Notes under the pieces: model-generated
What the model saw: only the letters and a program-made list of their open reading frames with translations
The model's database searches: none
What the model was told of the DNA's origin: nothing
Origin: Kineosporiaceae bacterium
GTDB lineage: Bacteria > Actinomycetota > Actinomycetes > Actinomycetales > Kineosporiaceae
Assembly (NCBI GenBank): GCA_016794595.1
Contig: JAEUJN010000035.1
Coordinates: forward strand, 26,083 to 90,082
Direction of reading: 5' to 3'
DNA length: 64,000 nt
Position numbers and translations under genes: made by a program
Shown here: in pieces, positions 19,486-27,767 of the stretch
How the letters are laid out: each line of letters starts with the position of its first letter
Position numbering within the stretch: the first letter of the stretch is position 1

Positions 19486-20631
19486 TCAGACCGGGTAGCG
19501 CGGGACGCGGGCGGCGATGCCGCACACGACCTCGTAGCCGATGGTCCCCCAGCGGGCCGCGACGTCGTCCGCGGTGAGCTGTTCGCCCCCCTGGGCACCG
19601 ATCAGCACGACCTCGTCACCCACCCGGGCCTGCGGGACGGAGTCCAGGTCGATCATGCACTGGTCCATGCACACCCGGCCGACCACGGGCACTCGCCGTC
19701 CTCCCACCAGAACCTGCTGCCCGCTCGTGCGCCGCCAGCCGTCGGCATAACCCACCGGAAGGGTCCCGATCCGCTGCCGGGCCGACGGGTGGTAGGTGTG
19801 GCCGTAACTGATCCCCTCGCCGGCGGGGACCTCCGCGATCCGGGCGATCACCGTCTTCCAGGCCAGTGCCGGGCGGATGCTCGCCGGCAGCGGGACGGCA
19901 GCCCCCGGGGACAGCCCGTACATCGCGATCCCGAACCGCACCAGGTCATGAGCCGCCGACGGTACGGCCAGGGTGGCCGCCGAGTTGGAGGCGTGGATCA
20001 GCGGGCGCGCCACGCCGGCGGCGTCCAGGCGGGCGAACGACGGCTCCAGCGCCGCGAGCACGCCGGCGAACCGGGCCTGTTGCACGGCGGTCACCCCGGA
20101 CGCCGGATCGGCCTCGTCCGCGCAGGCGAAGTGGGTGAAGATCCCTTGCAGCTCAACGGACTCGGCAGCCAGGACCCGGCGCACCAGTTCCGGCGCGGCG
20201 TCCGGGTCCACCCCCACCCGGTTCATCCCGGTGTCGATCTTGACGTGCACCCCCGCACCCCGCGCCGTGGCCCGCGAGGCCGCCGCCACGGCGTCCAGGT
20301 GGGCCGGTGACCACACGGTCAGGCTGACGTCGGCAGCCAGCAACTCGCCGACGGCGTCCGGCGGGGTGTACCCGAGCAGCAGGACAGGCGCCCCGAGCCC
20401 GGCCGCCCGCAGCTCGAGCGCCTCGCCGGCCCGCGCGACGCCGAGCCAGGTGGCCCCGCCCTCGAGCGCGGCTCGCGCCACCGGGACGGCGCCGTGCCCG
20501 TAGGCGTCGGCCTTGACCACGGCCATCACGGAGGTCCCGCTGACCCGCGCCGCGGCGGCGACGTTGCCCTTGATCGCGTCCAGGTCCACCTCGGCCCAGC
20601 ACGACTCACGCGATCCAGCCCACTCGCTCAC
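19486..20631 (-). CDS. alr: alanine racemase
   Basis: A 381-aa PLP enzyme making D-alanine for peptidoglycan. The PLP-binding Lys is in SVMAVVKADAYGHGAVPV; the second catalytic region includes KIDTGMNRVGV, and YGLSPG and CMDQCMIDL follow. The GTG at 20631 (VSEWAGSRESCWAEVDLDA) is chosen because family similarity starts at WAEVDLDAI; an ATG at 20676 is possible but lies inside repeat copy A. Its upstream region carries palindromic element A and ald lies further upstream, so enzymes of L- and D-alanine metabolism are adjacent. Confidence 0.95.
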   Translation of the reverse strand: MSEWAGSRESCWAEVDLDAIKGNVAAAARVSGTSVMAVVKADAYGHGAVPVARAALEGGATWLGVARAGEALELRAAGLGAPVLLLGYTPPDAVGELLAADVSLTVWSPAHLDAVAAASRATARGAGVHVKIDTGMNRVGVDPDAAPELVRRVLAAESVELQGIFTHFACADEADPASGVTAVQQARFAGVLAALEPSFARLDAAGVARPLIHASNSAATLAVPSAAHDLVRFGIAMYGLSPGAAVPLPASIRPALAWKTVIARIAEVPAGEGISYGHTYHPSARQRIGTLPVGYADGWRRTSGQQVLVGGRRVPVVGRVCMDQCMIDLDSVPQARVGDEVVLIGAQGGEQLTADDVAARWGTIGYEVVCGIAARVPRYPV

Positions 20632-20674
20632 CCCGCCGACCCTACTCACCCTGCCCACAGCCCACCCCACCCCC

Positions 20675-20779
20675 AAACCTGCTCATGCTCCGCAGCCGCC
20701 GAGCCGTACTCCGCAGCCGGTGGTCGAGATTCGACGGCAGCGGAGCACGACCGGTCAGCCACGGAGCATGAGCGGGTTT
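20675..20779. repeat. palindromic intergenic element, copy A
   Basis: A 105-bp element between ald (3' end) and alr (5' end). The outer arms AAACCTGCTCATGCTCCGC (20675-20693) and ACGGAGCATGAGCGGGTTT (20761-20779) are near-perfect inverted repeats. Inner TACTCCGCAGC and GCAGCGGAGCA boxes form a second, weaker arm pair. The same arrangement recurs at 38281-38383 and 52823-52925. Confidence 0.85.
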
Positions 20780-20796
20780 GATGCGGGGGTGCGAGG

Positions 20797-21912
20797 TCAG
20801 GCGAGGACGTCGGTCAGCGCACGGTGGGTCAGGCCGAACGCCTCGGCGACCGGACCGTTGGTGACCTCGCCGCCGAAGGTGTTCAGGCCCTTGGCCAGGC
20901 TCGCGTCGTCCGTCAGTGCCTGACGCCAGCCCTTGTCGGCCAGCCGGACGGCGTAGCCCAGGGTGGCGTTGGTCAGCGCCCAGGTCGAGGTCTTCGGCAC
21001 CGCGCCCGGCATGTTGGCCACGCAGTAGTAGATCGAGTCGTGCACCGTGAACGTCGGGTCGGCGTGCGTGGTCGGCAGCGAGCCCTCGAAGCAGCCACCC
21101 TGGTCGATGGCGACGTCGACCAGCACCGAGCCGGGCTTCATCTCCTTGACCATGTCGTCGGTGACCAGCTTGGGCGCCTTGGCGCCGGGGATGAGCACGG
21201 TGCCGATCACCATGTCGGCGCCCAGCACCTCCTCACGCACCGAGAGCTTGGAGGACGCGATCTGGCGAACTCGGTTGTCGTAGCGCCAGAAGCTCATCCG
21301 CAGCTTGTCCAGATCGGTGTCCAGCATGGTCACCTCGGCACCCATGCCCAGGGCGATGTTGGCCGCGTTCTGGCCGGCGACGCCGGCACCCAGGACGACG
21401 ACCTTGGCGTTGGCCACGCCCCCGATGGCACCCATCAGGACGCCGGCGCCCCCGTAGGCCTTCATCATCGCGTGCGCTCCGACCTGGGGCGCCAGGCAAC
21501 CGGCCACCTCGGACATGGGATACAGCAGCGGCAGCAGACCCGAGGGCAACTGGACGGTCTCGTAGGCGATCGCGGTCACCTTGCGCTTCATCAGCTCCTC
21601 GGTCAGGGGCTGGTCGGCGGCCAGGTGCAGGTAGGTGAAGAGCACCAGGTCCTCGCGCAGGCGGTGGTACTCGGAGGCGATCGGCTCCTTGACCTTCATC
21701 ACCATGTCCGAGGCGGCCCAGAGGTCGTCGGCGGAGTCGATGATCCGGGCGCCCTGAGCGACGAAGTCGGCATCGGTGATCGAGGACCCGAGCCCGGCGC
21801 TGCGCTCGATCAGCACCTCATGGCCGTGAGCCACCAGTTCGGCCACGCCGACCGGCGTGATGCCCACCCGGTATTCCTGGTTCTTGACCTCGCGCGGAAC
21901 GCCGATCTTCAT
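20797..21912 (-). CDS. ald: L-alanine dehydrogenase
   Basis: A 371-aa NAD-dependent enzyme interconverting L-alanine and pyruvate plus ammonia. The ATG at 21912 gives the canonical [20 protein letters not shown] with GAGAGG upstream. Other motifs are [21 protein letters not shown], the Rossmann segment [19 protein letters not shown] and [19 protein letters not shown]. The length equals the usual 371 aa of the family. It diverges from an Lrp/AsnC regulator 168 bp away, the arrangement known for AldR-ald in mycobacteria, so alanine-responsive control is likely. Confidence 0.97.
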   Translation of the reverse strand: MKIGVPREVKNQEYRVGITPVGVAELVAHGHEVLIERSAGLGSSITDADFVAQGARIIDSADDLWAASDMVMKVKEPIASEYHRLREDLVLFTYLHLAADQPLTEELMKRKVTAIAYETVQLPSGLLPLLYPMSEVAGCLAPQVGAHAMMKAYGGAGVLMGAIGGVANAKVVVLGAGVAGQNAANIALGMGAEVTMLDTDLDKLRMSFWRYDNRVRQIASSKLSVREEVLGADMVIGTVLIPGAKAPKLVTDDMVKEMKPGSVLVDVAIDQGGCFEGSLPTTHADPTFTVHDSIYYCVANMPGAVPKTSTWALTNATLGYAVRLADKGWRQALTDDASLAKGLNTFGGEVTNGPVAEAFGLTHRALTDVLA

Positions 21913-21999
21913 CAGGACCATCCTCTCGTCCGGGCGCAGCGACCGTCGCTGCCTCACCCGCGGACCTCGAATGCTGTAGCAGCGTAGTGACCCGGGGCC

Positions 22000-22021
22000 C
22001 GCAGATGGTGCCATACCTGCG
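22000..22021. promoter_or_regulatory. candidate Lrp/AldR operator in the ald-lrp divergent region
   Basis: An imperfect palindrome GCAGATGGTGCCATACCTGC lies between the divergent ald and regulator genes, in a 168-bp intergenic region that must hold both promoters. The dyad is partial (matching GCAG and CTGC ends plus a central TGC/GCC). The assignment rests mainly on context. Confidence 0.25.
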
Positions 22022-22080
22022 GCCGTTCAACGCCTGCTGTGGAATGATCTGCCACCAAAGACCCTCAGAGGAGGTCGATC

Positions 22081-22560
22081 GTGCCCCAGAACCCCGGGCC
22101 GCTGCGCCTGGACTCGATCGACCGCACCATTCTGCGGCTGCTCCAGCAGGACGGCCGGTTGACCAACGCCGAGCTGGCCAAGCGCGTCCGGCTGTCACCG
22201 TCACCGTGCCTGCGCCGGGTGCGAGCGCTGGAGCAGGCCGGGTACATCACCGGGTACGCCGCCGTGCTCGACCGCGTGCTGATGCGACGCGCGCTCAAGG
22301 TGAGCGTGCTGGTGGAGTTGACCTCGCAGCGCCAGGAGGTGCTGGAGGCCTTCGAGTCCGCGGTCGGGGCCCTGGACGACGTCCTCGCCTGTGATCTGAT
22401 CACCGGCGAGGCCGACTACCTGCTGACCGTGGCGGTCGCCGATCTCGATGCCTACCAGCAGCTCTACACCCGCCACCTGGGCGAACTGCCCGGGGTCGCC
22501 TCGCTGAAGAGCCTGGTCACCATGAAGTCGGTCAAGGCCTCCACCGCGCTACCCGCCTGA
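22081..22560 (+). CDS. Lrp/AsnC-family transcriptional regulator (AldR-like)
   Basis: A 159-aa regulator starting at GTG 22081 with a strong AGAGGAGG just upstream. The N-terminal HTH is seen as LDSIDRTILRLLQQDGRLTN, then AELAKRVRLSPSPCLRRVRA. The C-terminal RAM/effector domain (about 75-150) includes DVLACDLITGEADYLLTVAV. It is divergent from ald, so its likely role is alanine-dependent control of ald. Effector and operator are inferred from family precedent only. Confidence 0.93.
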   Translation: MPQNPGPLRLDSIDRTILRLLQQDGRLTNAELAKRVRLSPSPCLRRVRALEQAGYITGYAAVLDRVLMRRALKVSVLVELTSQRQEVLEAFESAVGALDDVLACDLITGEADYLLTVAVADLDAYQQLYTRHLGELPGVASLKSLVTMKSVKASTALPA

Positions 22561-22666
22561 CCGGGCGCGGCACGGCCGGCTCTCCCCGCCCGAGCCCTCC
22601 ACCCGGCTCCGATTCACCCGAACGGATGAGGTTCGCACCGGCCGGGCCCGGGAACTGAACAGGGTG

Positions 22667-22694
22667 CCGCGAGGGCCACACCCGGCCCTCGCGG
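22667..22694. terminator. bidirectional hairpin between lrp-like gene and psuG
   Basis: A perfect 11-bp inverted repeat, CCGCGAGGGCC and GGCCCTCGCGG with a 6-nt loop, sits between the convergent 3' ends of the Lrp regulator and psuG. No T-run follows on either strand, as is common for actinobacterial terminators. Confidence 0.6.
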
Positions 22695-22730
22695 ACCAGC
22701 CACCCGCCGGCCGGGCGGGGATGCGGGCCC

Positions 22731-23657
22731 TCACAGCGAGGCCAGGACCACCGCCGTCCGCGCGGCCAGCCGGGCGTTGTTGCGGATCAGCGCGACGTTC
22801 GCGGTCAGGCTGCGCCCGCCGGTGAGCTCGTTGATCCTTGCCAGCAGGTACGGGGTGACGTCCTTGCGCGTGATGCCTGCACGCTCGGCGTCCGCGATGG
22901 CCTCGGCGATCCGGGAGTCGATCTCATCGGCCTGCAGCGCGTCGGCCTCGGGAATCGGGTTGACCACCAGGACGCCGCCCCGCATCCCCAGGCGGGCATG
23001 CTCACGCAGCACGGCGGCCAGGTCGGCCGGGCCCTCGACCCGGTGGTCCACCGGCAGGCCGGACGACCGGGTGAAGAACGCCGGGAACTCGTCCGTCCCC
23101 ACCCCGATCACCGGCACCCCTTGGGTCTCCAGCCGTTCCAGGGTCTTGGGCAGGTCGAGGATCGACTTGGCGCCGGCACAGACCACGGCCACCGGGGTCG
23201 AACCCAACTCGTCGAGGTCGGCCGAGACGTCGAAGGTGTGCTCGGCCCCCCGGTGCACCCCACCGATCCCCCCGGTGGCGAAGATCGGGATGCCGGCCCG
23301 GTGGGCCAGGAACATGGTGGCGGCCACCGTCGTCCCGGCGCTGGCCCGGGAGGCGATCAGAGCGGGCAGGTCGCGCCGCGAGGCCTTGGCGATCCGGGGC
23401 CCGCTCTCCCGGGGGCTGGCCGCCGCCGTGGCCAACTGTTCCAGGGTCGCCGGGTCCAGTCCCACCCGCAGGGCGCCGTCCACCAGGGCGATGGTCGCCG
23501 GCACCGCTCCCTCGTCGCGGACCACCTGCTCGACACCGGCCGCGGTGGTCAGGTTGTCCGGGAACGGCATCCCGTGAGTGATGATCGTCGACTCCAGCGC
23601 GACCACGGCTCGCCCCTCGGCGAGGGCCTCGGCGACCTCGGGGGTCACGTGCAGCAA
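22731..23657 (-). CDS. psuG: pseudouridine-5'-phosphate glycosidase
   Basis: A 308-aa enzyme of the PsuG/IndA family that cleaves pseudouridine 5'-phosphate to uracil and ribose 5-phosphate. Family hallmarks are VVALESTIITHGMPFPDNL, TTVAATMFLAHRAGIPIFAT, then GGIGGVHRGAEHTFDVSADL, SILDLPKTLERLETQGVPV and NPIPEADAL. The upstream PfkB kinase on the same strand would supply the phosphorylated substrate, so the two form a pseudouridine catabolic pair. The gene appears intact. A hairpin separates it from the convergent Lrp gene. Confidence 0.93.
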   Translation of the reverse strand: MLHVTPEVAEALAEGRAVVALESTIITHGMPFPDNLTTAAGVEQVVRDEGAVPATIALVDGALRVGLDPATLEQLATAAASPRESGPRIAKASRRDLPALIASRASAGTTVAATMFLAHRAGIPIFATGGIGGVHRGAEHTFDVSADLDELGSTPVAVVCAGAKSILDLPKTLERLETQGVPVIGVGTDEFPAFFTRSSGLPVDHRVEGPADLAAVLREHARLGMRGGVLVVNPIPEADALQADEIDSRIAEAIADAERAGITRKDVTPYLLARINELTGGRSLTANVALIRNNARLAARTAVVLASL

Positions 23658-23714
23658 CGATCCTCCAGGCGAGTGCGGGGGCCCTGCGCCGGGCCCGCGG
23701 TGCTCCGGCAGGCC

Positions 23715-24722
23715 TCAGTTGAACTCACGGGTGCCGACAGCCTCCTCGGCGGTCGCCCGCGAGGCGGCCAGCATCCCCGGACGGCGCAGCCGGTGCAGCG
23801 CCGCGGCGTCCACCAACTCGGCCGACAGGTCCGGTCGCACACTGTGGTGGCTCTCGACCGTCAGGGCGGCGACCAGCGTCCCCGCCAGCACCGCGTCGTC
23901 CAGGCTCGAGCCGGTGACCAGCAACGACAGCGTCCCGGCGATCAGGGAGTCACCGGCCCCGGTGACGTCGAAGACCGAGGCCGCCGTGGCCGGAACCAGC
24001 CGCGTGCCCTCGTCGTCGGCGATCACCAGGCCGTCACCACCGCGGCTGAGCACCACCCGGGCCGCACCGTGTTCGTGCAGCAACTGCACCAGGTCGAGGG
24101 CGTTGCCGGTGACCGGCCACCCGTGGTGCACGGCCAGCGCCTGCGCCTCGGCGAGATTGCAGAACAGCACCCCCACCCCGGTCAGGTCGCGCGGCAGCCG
24201 ACCCACCTTGGGCGTCGAGACCGCATCGACGGCCAGCGGCGTGCCCTCGATCCGTCCCCGTCGGACGGCGTGCGCCAGGGTGTCGATCGGCAGGTTGCAG
24301 TCGGCGAAGACCCAGCTGTTGGTCTCCAGGGAGGTCGGCCAGGAGGCGTCGAGGTCGGCCGGGGCCAACCCGTCGAGCACGTCCATGGCCGCCACCCCGA
24401 GCACCAGGTTGCCGCCGGCGTCCAGGATGGCCACGTACTGGGCGGTCTCCCCCGACAGGGCCACGCTCACCCCGCGGACGTCGACCCCCAGCGAGGCCAG
24501 GTGGGTGGTCAACGCCCGGCCCGAGTCGTCGTCGCCCACCCGCGAGACCAGTTCCACCTGGGTTCCCAGCCGGGCCAGGTTCTCGGCCACGTTGCGGGCC
24601 ACACCACCGAAGGAGGTGACCGCCCGCGCCGGGTTCGACGTGCCGGCCAGCGCCTGGCCGGTCAGCTTGAGCTTGCGGTCGACCACGCACCCACCGGCGC
24701 AGATCACTCGCCCGAGCGTCAT
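23715..24722 (-). CDS. psuK: PfkB-family carbohydrate kinase, probable pseudouridine kinase
   Basis: A 335-aa ribokinase-family protein. The N-terminal VICAGGCVVDRKLKL and the GGVARNVAENLARLG glycine-rich segment bind substrate. The C-terminal signature DVTGAGDSLIAGTLSLLV carries the catalytic Asp and anion hole. The ATG at 24722 follows GGTGGAA; an upstream ATG (NSYRGG) is less conserved. PsuK is chosen over other nucleoside or sugar kinases because psuG lies 57 bp downstream. It follows rnj by about 40 bp on the same strand. Confidence 0.85.
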   Translation of the reverse strand: MTLGRVICAGGCVVDRKLKLTGQALAGTSNPARAVTSFGGVARNVAENLARLGTQVELVSRVGDDDSGRALTTHLASLGVDVRGVSVALSGETAQYVAILDAGGNLVLGVAAMDVLDGLAPADLDASWPTSLETNSWVFADCNLPIDTLAHAVRRGRIEGTPLAVDAVSTPKVGRLPRDLTGVGVLFCNLAEAQALAVHHGWPVTGNALDLVQLLHEHGAARVVLSRGGDGLVIADDEGTRLVPATAASVFDVTGAGDSLIAGTLSLLVTGSSLDDAVLAGTLVAALTVESHHSVRPDLSAELVDAAALHRLRRPGMLAASRATAEEAVGTREFN

Positions 24723-24760
24723 CGTTCCACCCGTCCCGTTCTCGCCCCCGCGATAGGAGT

Positions 24761-26446
24761 TCATGCCTCGATGACCACCGGGATGATCATCGGTCGTCGG
24801 CGGAACCGCTCCGACACCCACTTGCCGATCGTCCTGCGCACGATCTGCTGCAGCGCGTACGGGTCGAGGTTGCCGTCCCCCGCGGTCGCCGCCAGGGCGT
24901 CGATGATCCGGGGCCGGACGGCGTCGAAGACCGTGTCGTCCTCGGCGAAGCCCCGCGCGTGGATCTCCGGGCCGGCGACCACCTTGCCGGTCCCGGAATC
25001 GACCACCACGATCACCGAGATGAAGCCCTCCTCACCCAGGATCCGCCGGTCCTTCAGATCGGCCTCGGTCAACTCACCGATGCTGGCGCCGTCCACGTAG
25101 ACGTAGCCGACGGGCAGCGCGCCCACCACCGTGGCCACCCCGTCGACCAGGTCGACCACCACTCCGTCCTCGGCGAGCACCACCCGCTCGCGCGGGACCC
25201 CGGTCGCGATCGCCAACTCGGCGTTGGCGACCAGGTGACGCACCTCGCCGTGGACCGGCATCACGTTGCGCGGCCGGACGATGTTGTAGCAGTAGAGCAG
25301 CTCGCCGGCCGAGGCGTGACCGGAGACGTGGACCCGCGCATTGCCCTGGTGTACCACGCTGGCTCCGAGCCTGGTCAGGCCATTGATCACCCGGTAGACG
25401 GCGTTCTCGTTCCCCGGGATCAGCGAGCTGGCCAGGACCACGGTGTCCCCGCGGCCCACCCGGATCTGGTGGTCGCGGTGCGCCATCCGCGACAGCGCGG
25501 CCATCGGCTCCCCCTGGGATCCGGTGCACATCAGCACGATCCGGTCCTCGGGCAGGTCGTCGATCGACCGGGCGTCGATCAGCACCCCCTCGGGCACCTT
25601 CAGGTACCCCAGGTCGGCCGCGACCGCCATGTTGCGCACCATCGAACGACCCACCAGCGCGACCCGGCGTCCGTGAGCGTGCGCGGCGTCCAGCACCTGC
25701 TGCACCCGGTGCACGTGCGAGGCGAAGCTGGCCACGATGATCCGGCGCTCGGCCTGGCCGAAGACCCGGTCGAGCACCGGGGCGATCTCGCGCTCGGAGG
25801 TGGTGAACCCGGGCACCTCGGCGTTGGTGGAGTCGACCATGAACAGGTCGACGCCGGCCTCGCCGAGGCGGGCGAAGGCCCGCAGGTCGGTGATCCGTCG
25901 GTCCAGCGGCAGCTGGTCCATCTTGAAGTCACCGGTGTGCAGCACCACGCCCGCCGGGGTGCTCACCGCGACGGCGAGGGCATCCGGGATGGAGTGGTTG
26001 ACCGCGATGAACTCGCAGTCGAACGGCCCGAACCTCTCGTGGCGGCCCTCGGCGACCGCCAGGGTCAGGGGGGTGATCCGGTGTTCGCGCAGCTTGGCCT
26101 CGACCAGGGCCAAGGTCAGCTGGGAGCCGATCAGCGGCAGGTCCTCGCGCTGGCGCAACAGGTAGGGGACGGCACCGATGTGGTCCTCGTGACCGTGGGT
26201 CAGGATCACCCCGACCACATCGTCCAGCCGGTCGGCGATCACCGAGAAGTCGGGCAGGATCAGGTCGACCCCGGGCTGGTGATCCTCGGGGAAGAGCACC
26301 CCGCAGTCGATGATCAGCAGCTTGCCGCCGTACTCGAGCACGCTCATGTTGCGCCCGATCTCACCGAGGCCACCGAGCGGGACGATCCTCAGGCCGCCCT
26401 CGGCGAGCGGCGGCGGCGGTCCCAGTTCGGGATGCGGGTGGCTCAC
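24761..26446 (-). CDS. rnj: ribonuclease J
   Basis: A 561-aa metallo-beta-lactamase/beta-CASP RNase with 5'-3' exonuclease and endonuclease activity in rRNA and mRNA processing. The N-terminus RIVPLGGLGEIGRNMSVLEY is typical. Zinc ligands lie in ILTHGHEDHIGAVPYLLR, VNHSIPDALAV and HTGDFKMDQLP, and the beta-CASP region includes CTGSQGEPMAALSRMAHRDH and HVSGHASAGELL. It starts with GTG overlapping the dapA TGA (GTGA). dapA-rnj is the usual actinobacterial arrangement. Confidence 0.96.
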   Translation of the reverse strand: MSHPHPELGPPPPLAEGGLRIVPLGGLGEIGRNMSVLEYGGKLLIIDCGVLFPEDHQPGVDLILPDFSVIADRLDDVVGVILTHGHEDHIGAVPYLLRQREDLPLIGSQLTLALVEAKLREHRITPLTLAVAEGRHERFGPFDCEFIAVNHSIPDALAVAVSTPAGVVLHTGDFKMDQLPLDRRITDLRAFARLGEAGVDLFMVDSTNAEVPGFTTSEREIAPVLDRVFGQAERRIIVASFASHVHRVQQVLDAAHAHGRRVALVGRSMVRNMAVAADLGYLKVPEGVLIDARSIDDLPEDRIVLMCTGSQGEPMAALSRMAHRDHQIRVGRGDTVVLASSLIPGNENAVYRVINGLTRLGASVVHQGNARVHVSGHASAGELLYCYNIVRPRNVMPVHGEVRHLVANAELAIATGVPRERVVLAEDGVVVDLVDGVATVVGALPVGYVYVDGASIGELTEADLKDRRILGEEGFISVIVVVDSGTGKVVAGPEIHARGFAEDDTVFDAVRPRIIDALAATAGDGNLDPYALQQIVRRTIGKWVSERFRRRPMIIPVVIEA

Positions 26447-27381
26447 GCTTCCGGCACCATCCTCGCGCTGACCAGGGCGGCTCGAACCTCGCCGACCTCG
26501 GCCTCGGACGCCGGCAGCAACGGCAGCCGCGTGGCCCGGCTGCCGATCACGCCCAGCAGTTCCATCGCGGCCTTGGCCCGGATGGCCCCCTGCGAGGCCG
26601 GCGACATGATCGCGCGGACGACCCCCAGCAGCCGGTCGTTGAGCGCCCGGGCGGTGGCGAGGTCACCGGCGTCGACCGCCGAGACCAGCGCGGCGTGCTC
26701 TCGCCCGGCAACGTGGCCGGTCACGCTGACCAGGCCCGAGGCGCCGATCGCGAGCCAGGGCAGGTTCAGCGCGTCGTCCCCGCAGTAGTAGGCGAGCTCG
26801 GTCGTCGCCATCACCTCCATCCCTGCCGCCAGGTCGCCGGTGGCGTCCTTGACCGCGGTGATCCTGGGGTGGGCGGCGAGTCGCTGCAGGACCGGGGTGG
26901 TGATCCGGACCCCCGCTCGGCCGGGGATGTCGTAGAGCATGCACGGCAGGTCGGTGGCGTCGGCGACCGCGGAGAAGTGGGCGACCAGGCTCTCGGCCGG
27001 TGGCTTGTTGTAGTAGGGAGTCACCACCAGCAGACCGTGCGCCCCGGCCTTGGCCGCCTCCTGAGCCAGCTGGACGGTGTGGTGGGTGTCGTTCGTGCCC
27101 ACGCCGGCCACGATGGTGGCCCGCTCCCCCACCGCCTCCAGGACGGCGCGCAGCAGCGCCTCCTTCTCGGCGTCCGTCGTGGTCGGCGACTCGCCGGTGG
27201 TGCCGGAGACCACCAGGCCGTCGTGGCCGGCGTCCACCAGGTGGGTGGCCAGGGCCTGGGCGCCGTCCAGGTCGAGATCTCCCGACCCGGTGAACGGGGT
27301 GACCATGGCGGTCAGCACCGAGCCGAAGGGGCGTCGAGCGGACGCTGCGCTCCTGGTGGAGGCAGTCGGGGTCGATGACAT
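26443..27381 (-). CDS. dapA: 4-hydroxy-tetrahydrodipicolinate synthase
   Basis: A 312-aa TIM-barrel aldolase condensing pyruvate with aspartate semialdehyde in lysine/DAP synthesis. The start MSSTPTAST at ATG 27381 precedes FGSVLTAMVTPF. Other hallmarks are GTTGESPTTTDAEKEALL, VVTPYYNKP (catalytic Tyr), YDIPGRAGV and ITAVKDATGDL (Schiff-base Lys). Coupled by GTGA overlap to rnj. Its 5' region contains a strong 17-bp inverted repeat and a CRP-like site. Confidence 0.96.
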   Translation of the reverse strand: MSSTPTASTRSAASARRPFGSVLTAMVTPFTGSGDLDLDGAQALATHLVDAGHDGLVVSGTTGESPTTTDAEKEALLRAVLEAVGERATIVAGVGTNDTHHTVQLAQEAAKAGAHGLLVVTPYYNKPPAESLVAHFSAVADATDLPCMLYDIPGRAGVRITTPVLQRLAAHPRITAVKDATGDLAAGMEVMATTELAYYCGDDALNLPWLAIGASGLVSVTGHVAGREHAALVSAVDAGDLATARALNDRLLGVVRAIMSPASQGAIRAKAAMELLGVIGSRATRLPLLPASEAEVGEVRAALVSARMVPEA

Positions 27382-27495
27382 GTGTCCGAGAATAGAGGGC
27401 CACCCGGGATCGCGGACGCCGCTGGGCGAGGCCGTGGGCCGGCTGGGCGCCGCGGCCACGCTGACGTCAACGCCTGCGATCGGGACCCAAAACGC

Positions 27496-27539
27496 AGATC
27501 TCGGAGCTGCCCGCTCGGGGGTCCGGGCAGCTCCGAGAT
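27496..27539 (-). terminator. strong hairpin, probable intrinsic terminator or small-RNA structure
   Basis: Arms GATCTCGGAGCTGCCCG (27496-27512) and CGGGCAGCTCCGAGATC (27523-27539) are perfectly complementary over 17 bp with a 10-nt loop. On the minus strand the stem is followed by TGCGTTTTGGG, giving a modest T-run, so it fits a terminator for transcripts coming from thyX. It lies between thyX and dapA. Confidence 0.6.
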
Positions 27540-27587
27540 CCGGGGGCTATATCGACACCCCCCGAATGACCGTTACACGGAGCTAAA

Positions 27588-27603
27588 TGTGATCCAGGTC
27601 ACG
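27588..27603. promoter_or_regulatory. candidate CRP/GlxR-type binding site
   Basis: TGTGATCCAGGTCACG matches the TGTGA-N6-TCACA consensus of actinobacterial cAMP-receptor proteins with one change. It lies 207 bp upstream of the dapA start, close to an AT-richer promoter-like stretch. Confidence 0.45.
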
Positions 27604-27767
27604 TACGAAGAGCGTCACTGACGTTCACTCAGGGTCACGAGACCGCGCCTCTCGCCCTGATCGGTGGGGATCCGGGTGAGGGCTGGGCCCCCGCACCTGC
27701 CAACGGCGGGAATCGGTGCGCTCACCGAACACCGGATCCCGCCGGTGAGCAGCCGCCTCGGCAGTGA

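Larger units (their letters stand above)
27382..27767. other. regulatory-looking intergenic region between thyX and dapA
   Basis: Almost 390 bp without a supported gene. It holds a perfect 17-bp inverted repeat (27496-27539) and a TGTGA-N6-TCACG site (27588-27603). A locally AT-richer stretch around 27545-27590 includes a TATAT. Several GTCAC repeats follow at 27598-27640. It should contain the dapA promoter (minus strand) and the thyX 3' end. A small transcript from here cannot be excluded. Confidence 0.5.

Noticed and set aside
15914..19498. 1194-codon plus-strand open frame
   Set aside because: It is antisense to ftsK and the NYN gene, rich in His, Asp, Gly and Val from reversed codons, with no recognisable domain.
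27480..27620. Possible actinobacterial 6C RNA because of C-rich loops near a strong stem
   Set aside because: Only one stem has a C-run loop (five C on the minus strand). The other C-run is not in a clear hairpin, so the two-loop 6C pattern is not met.
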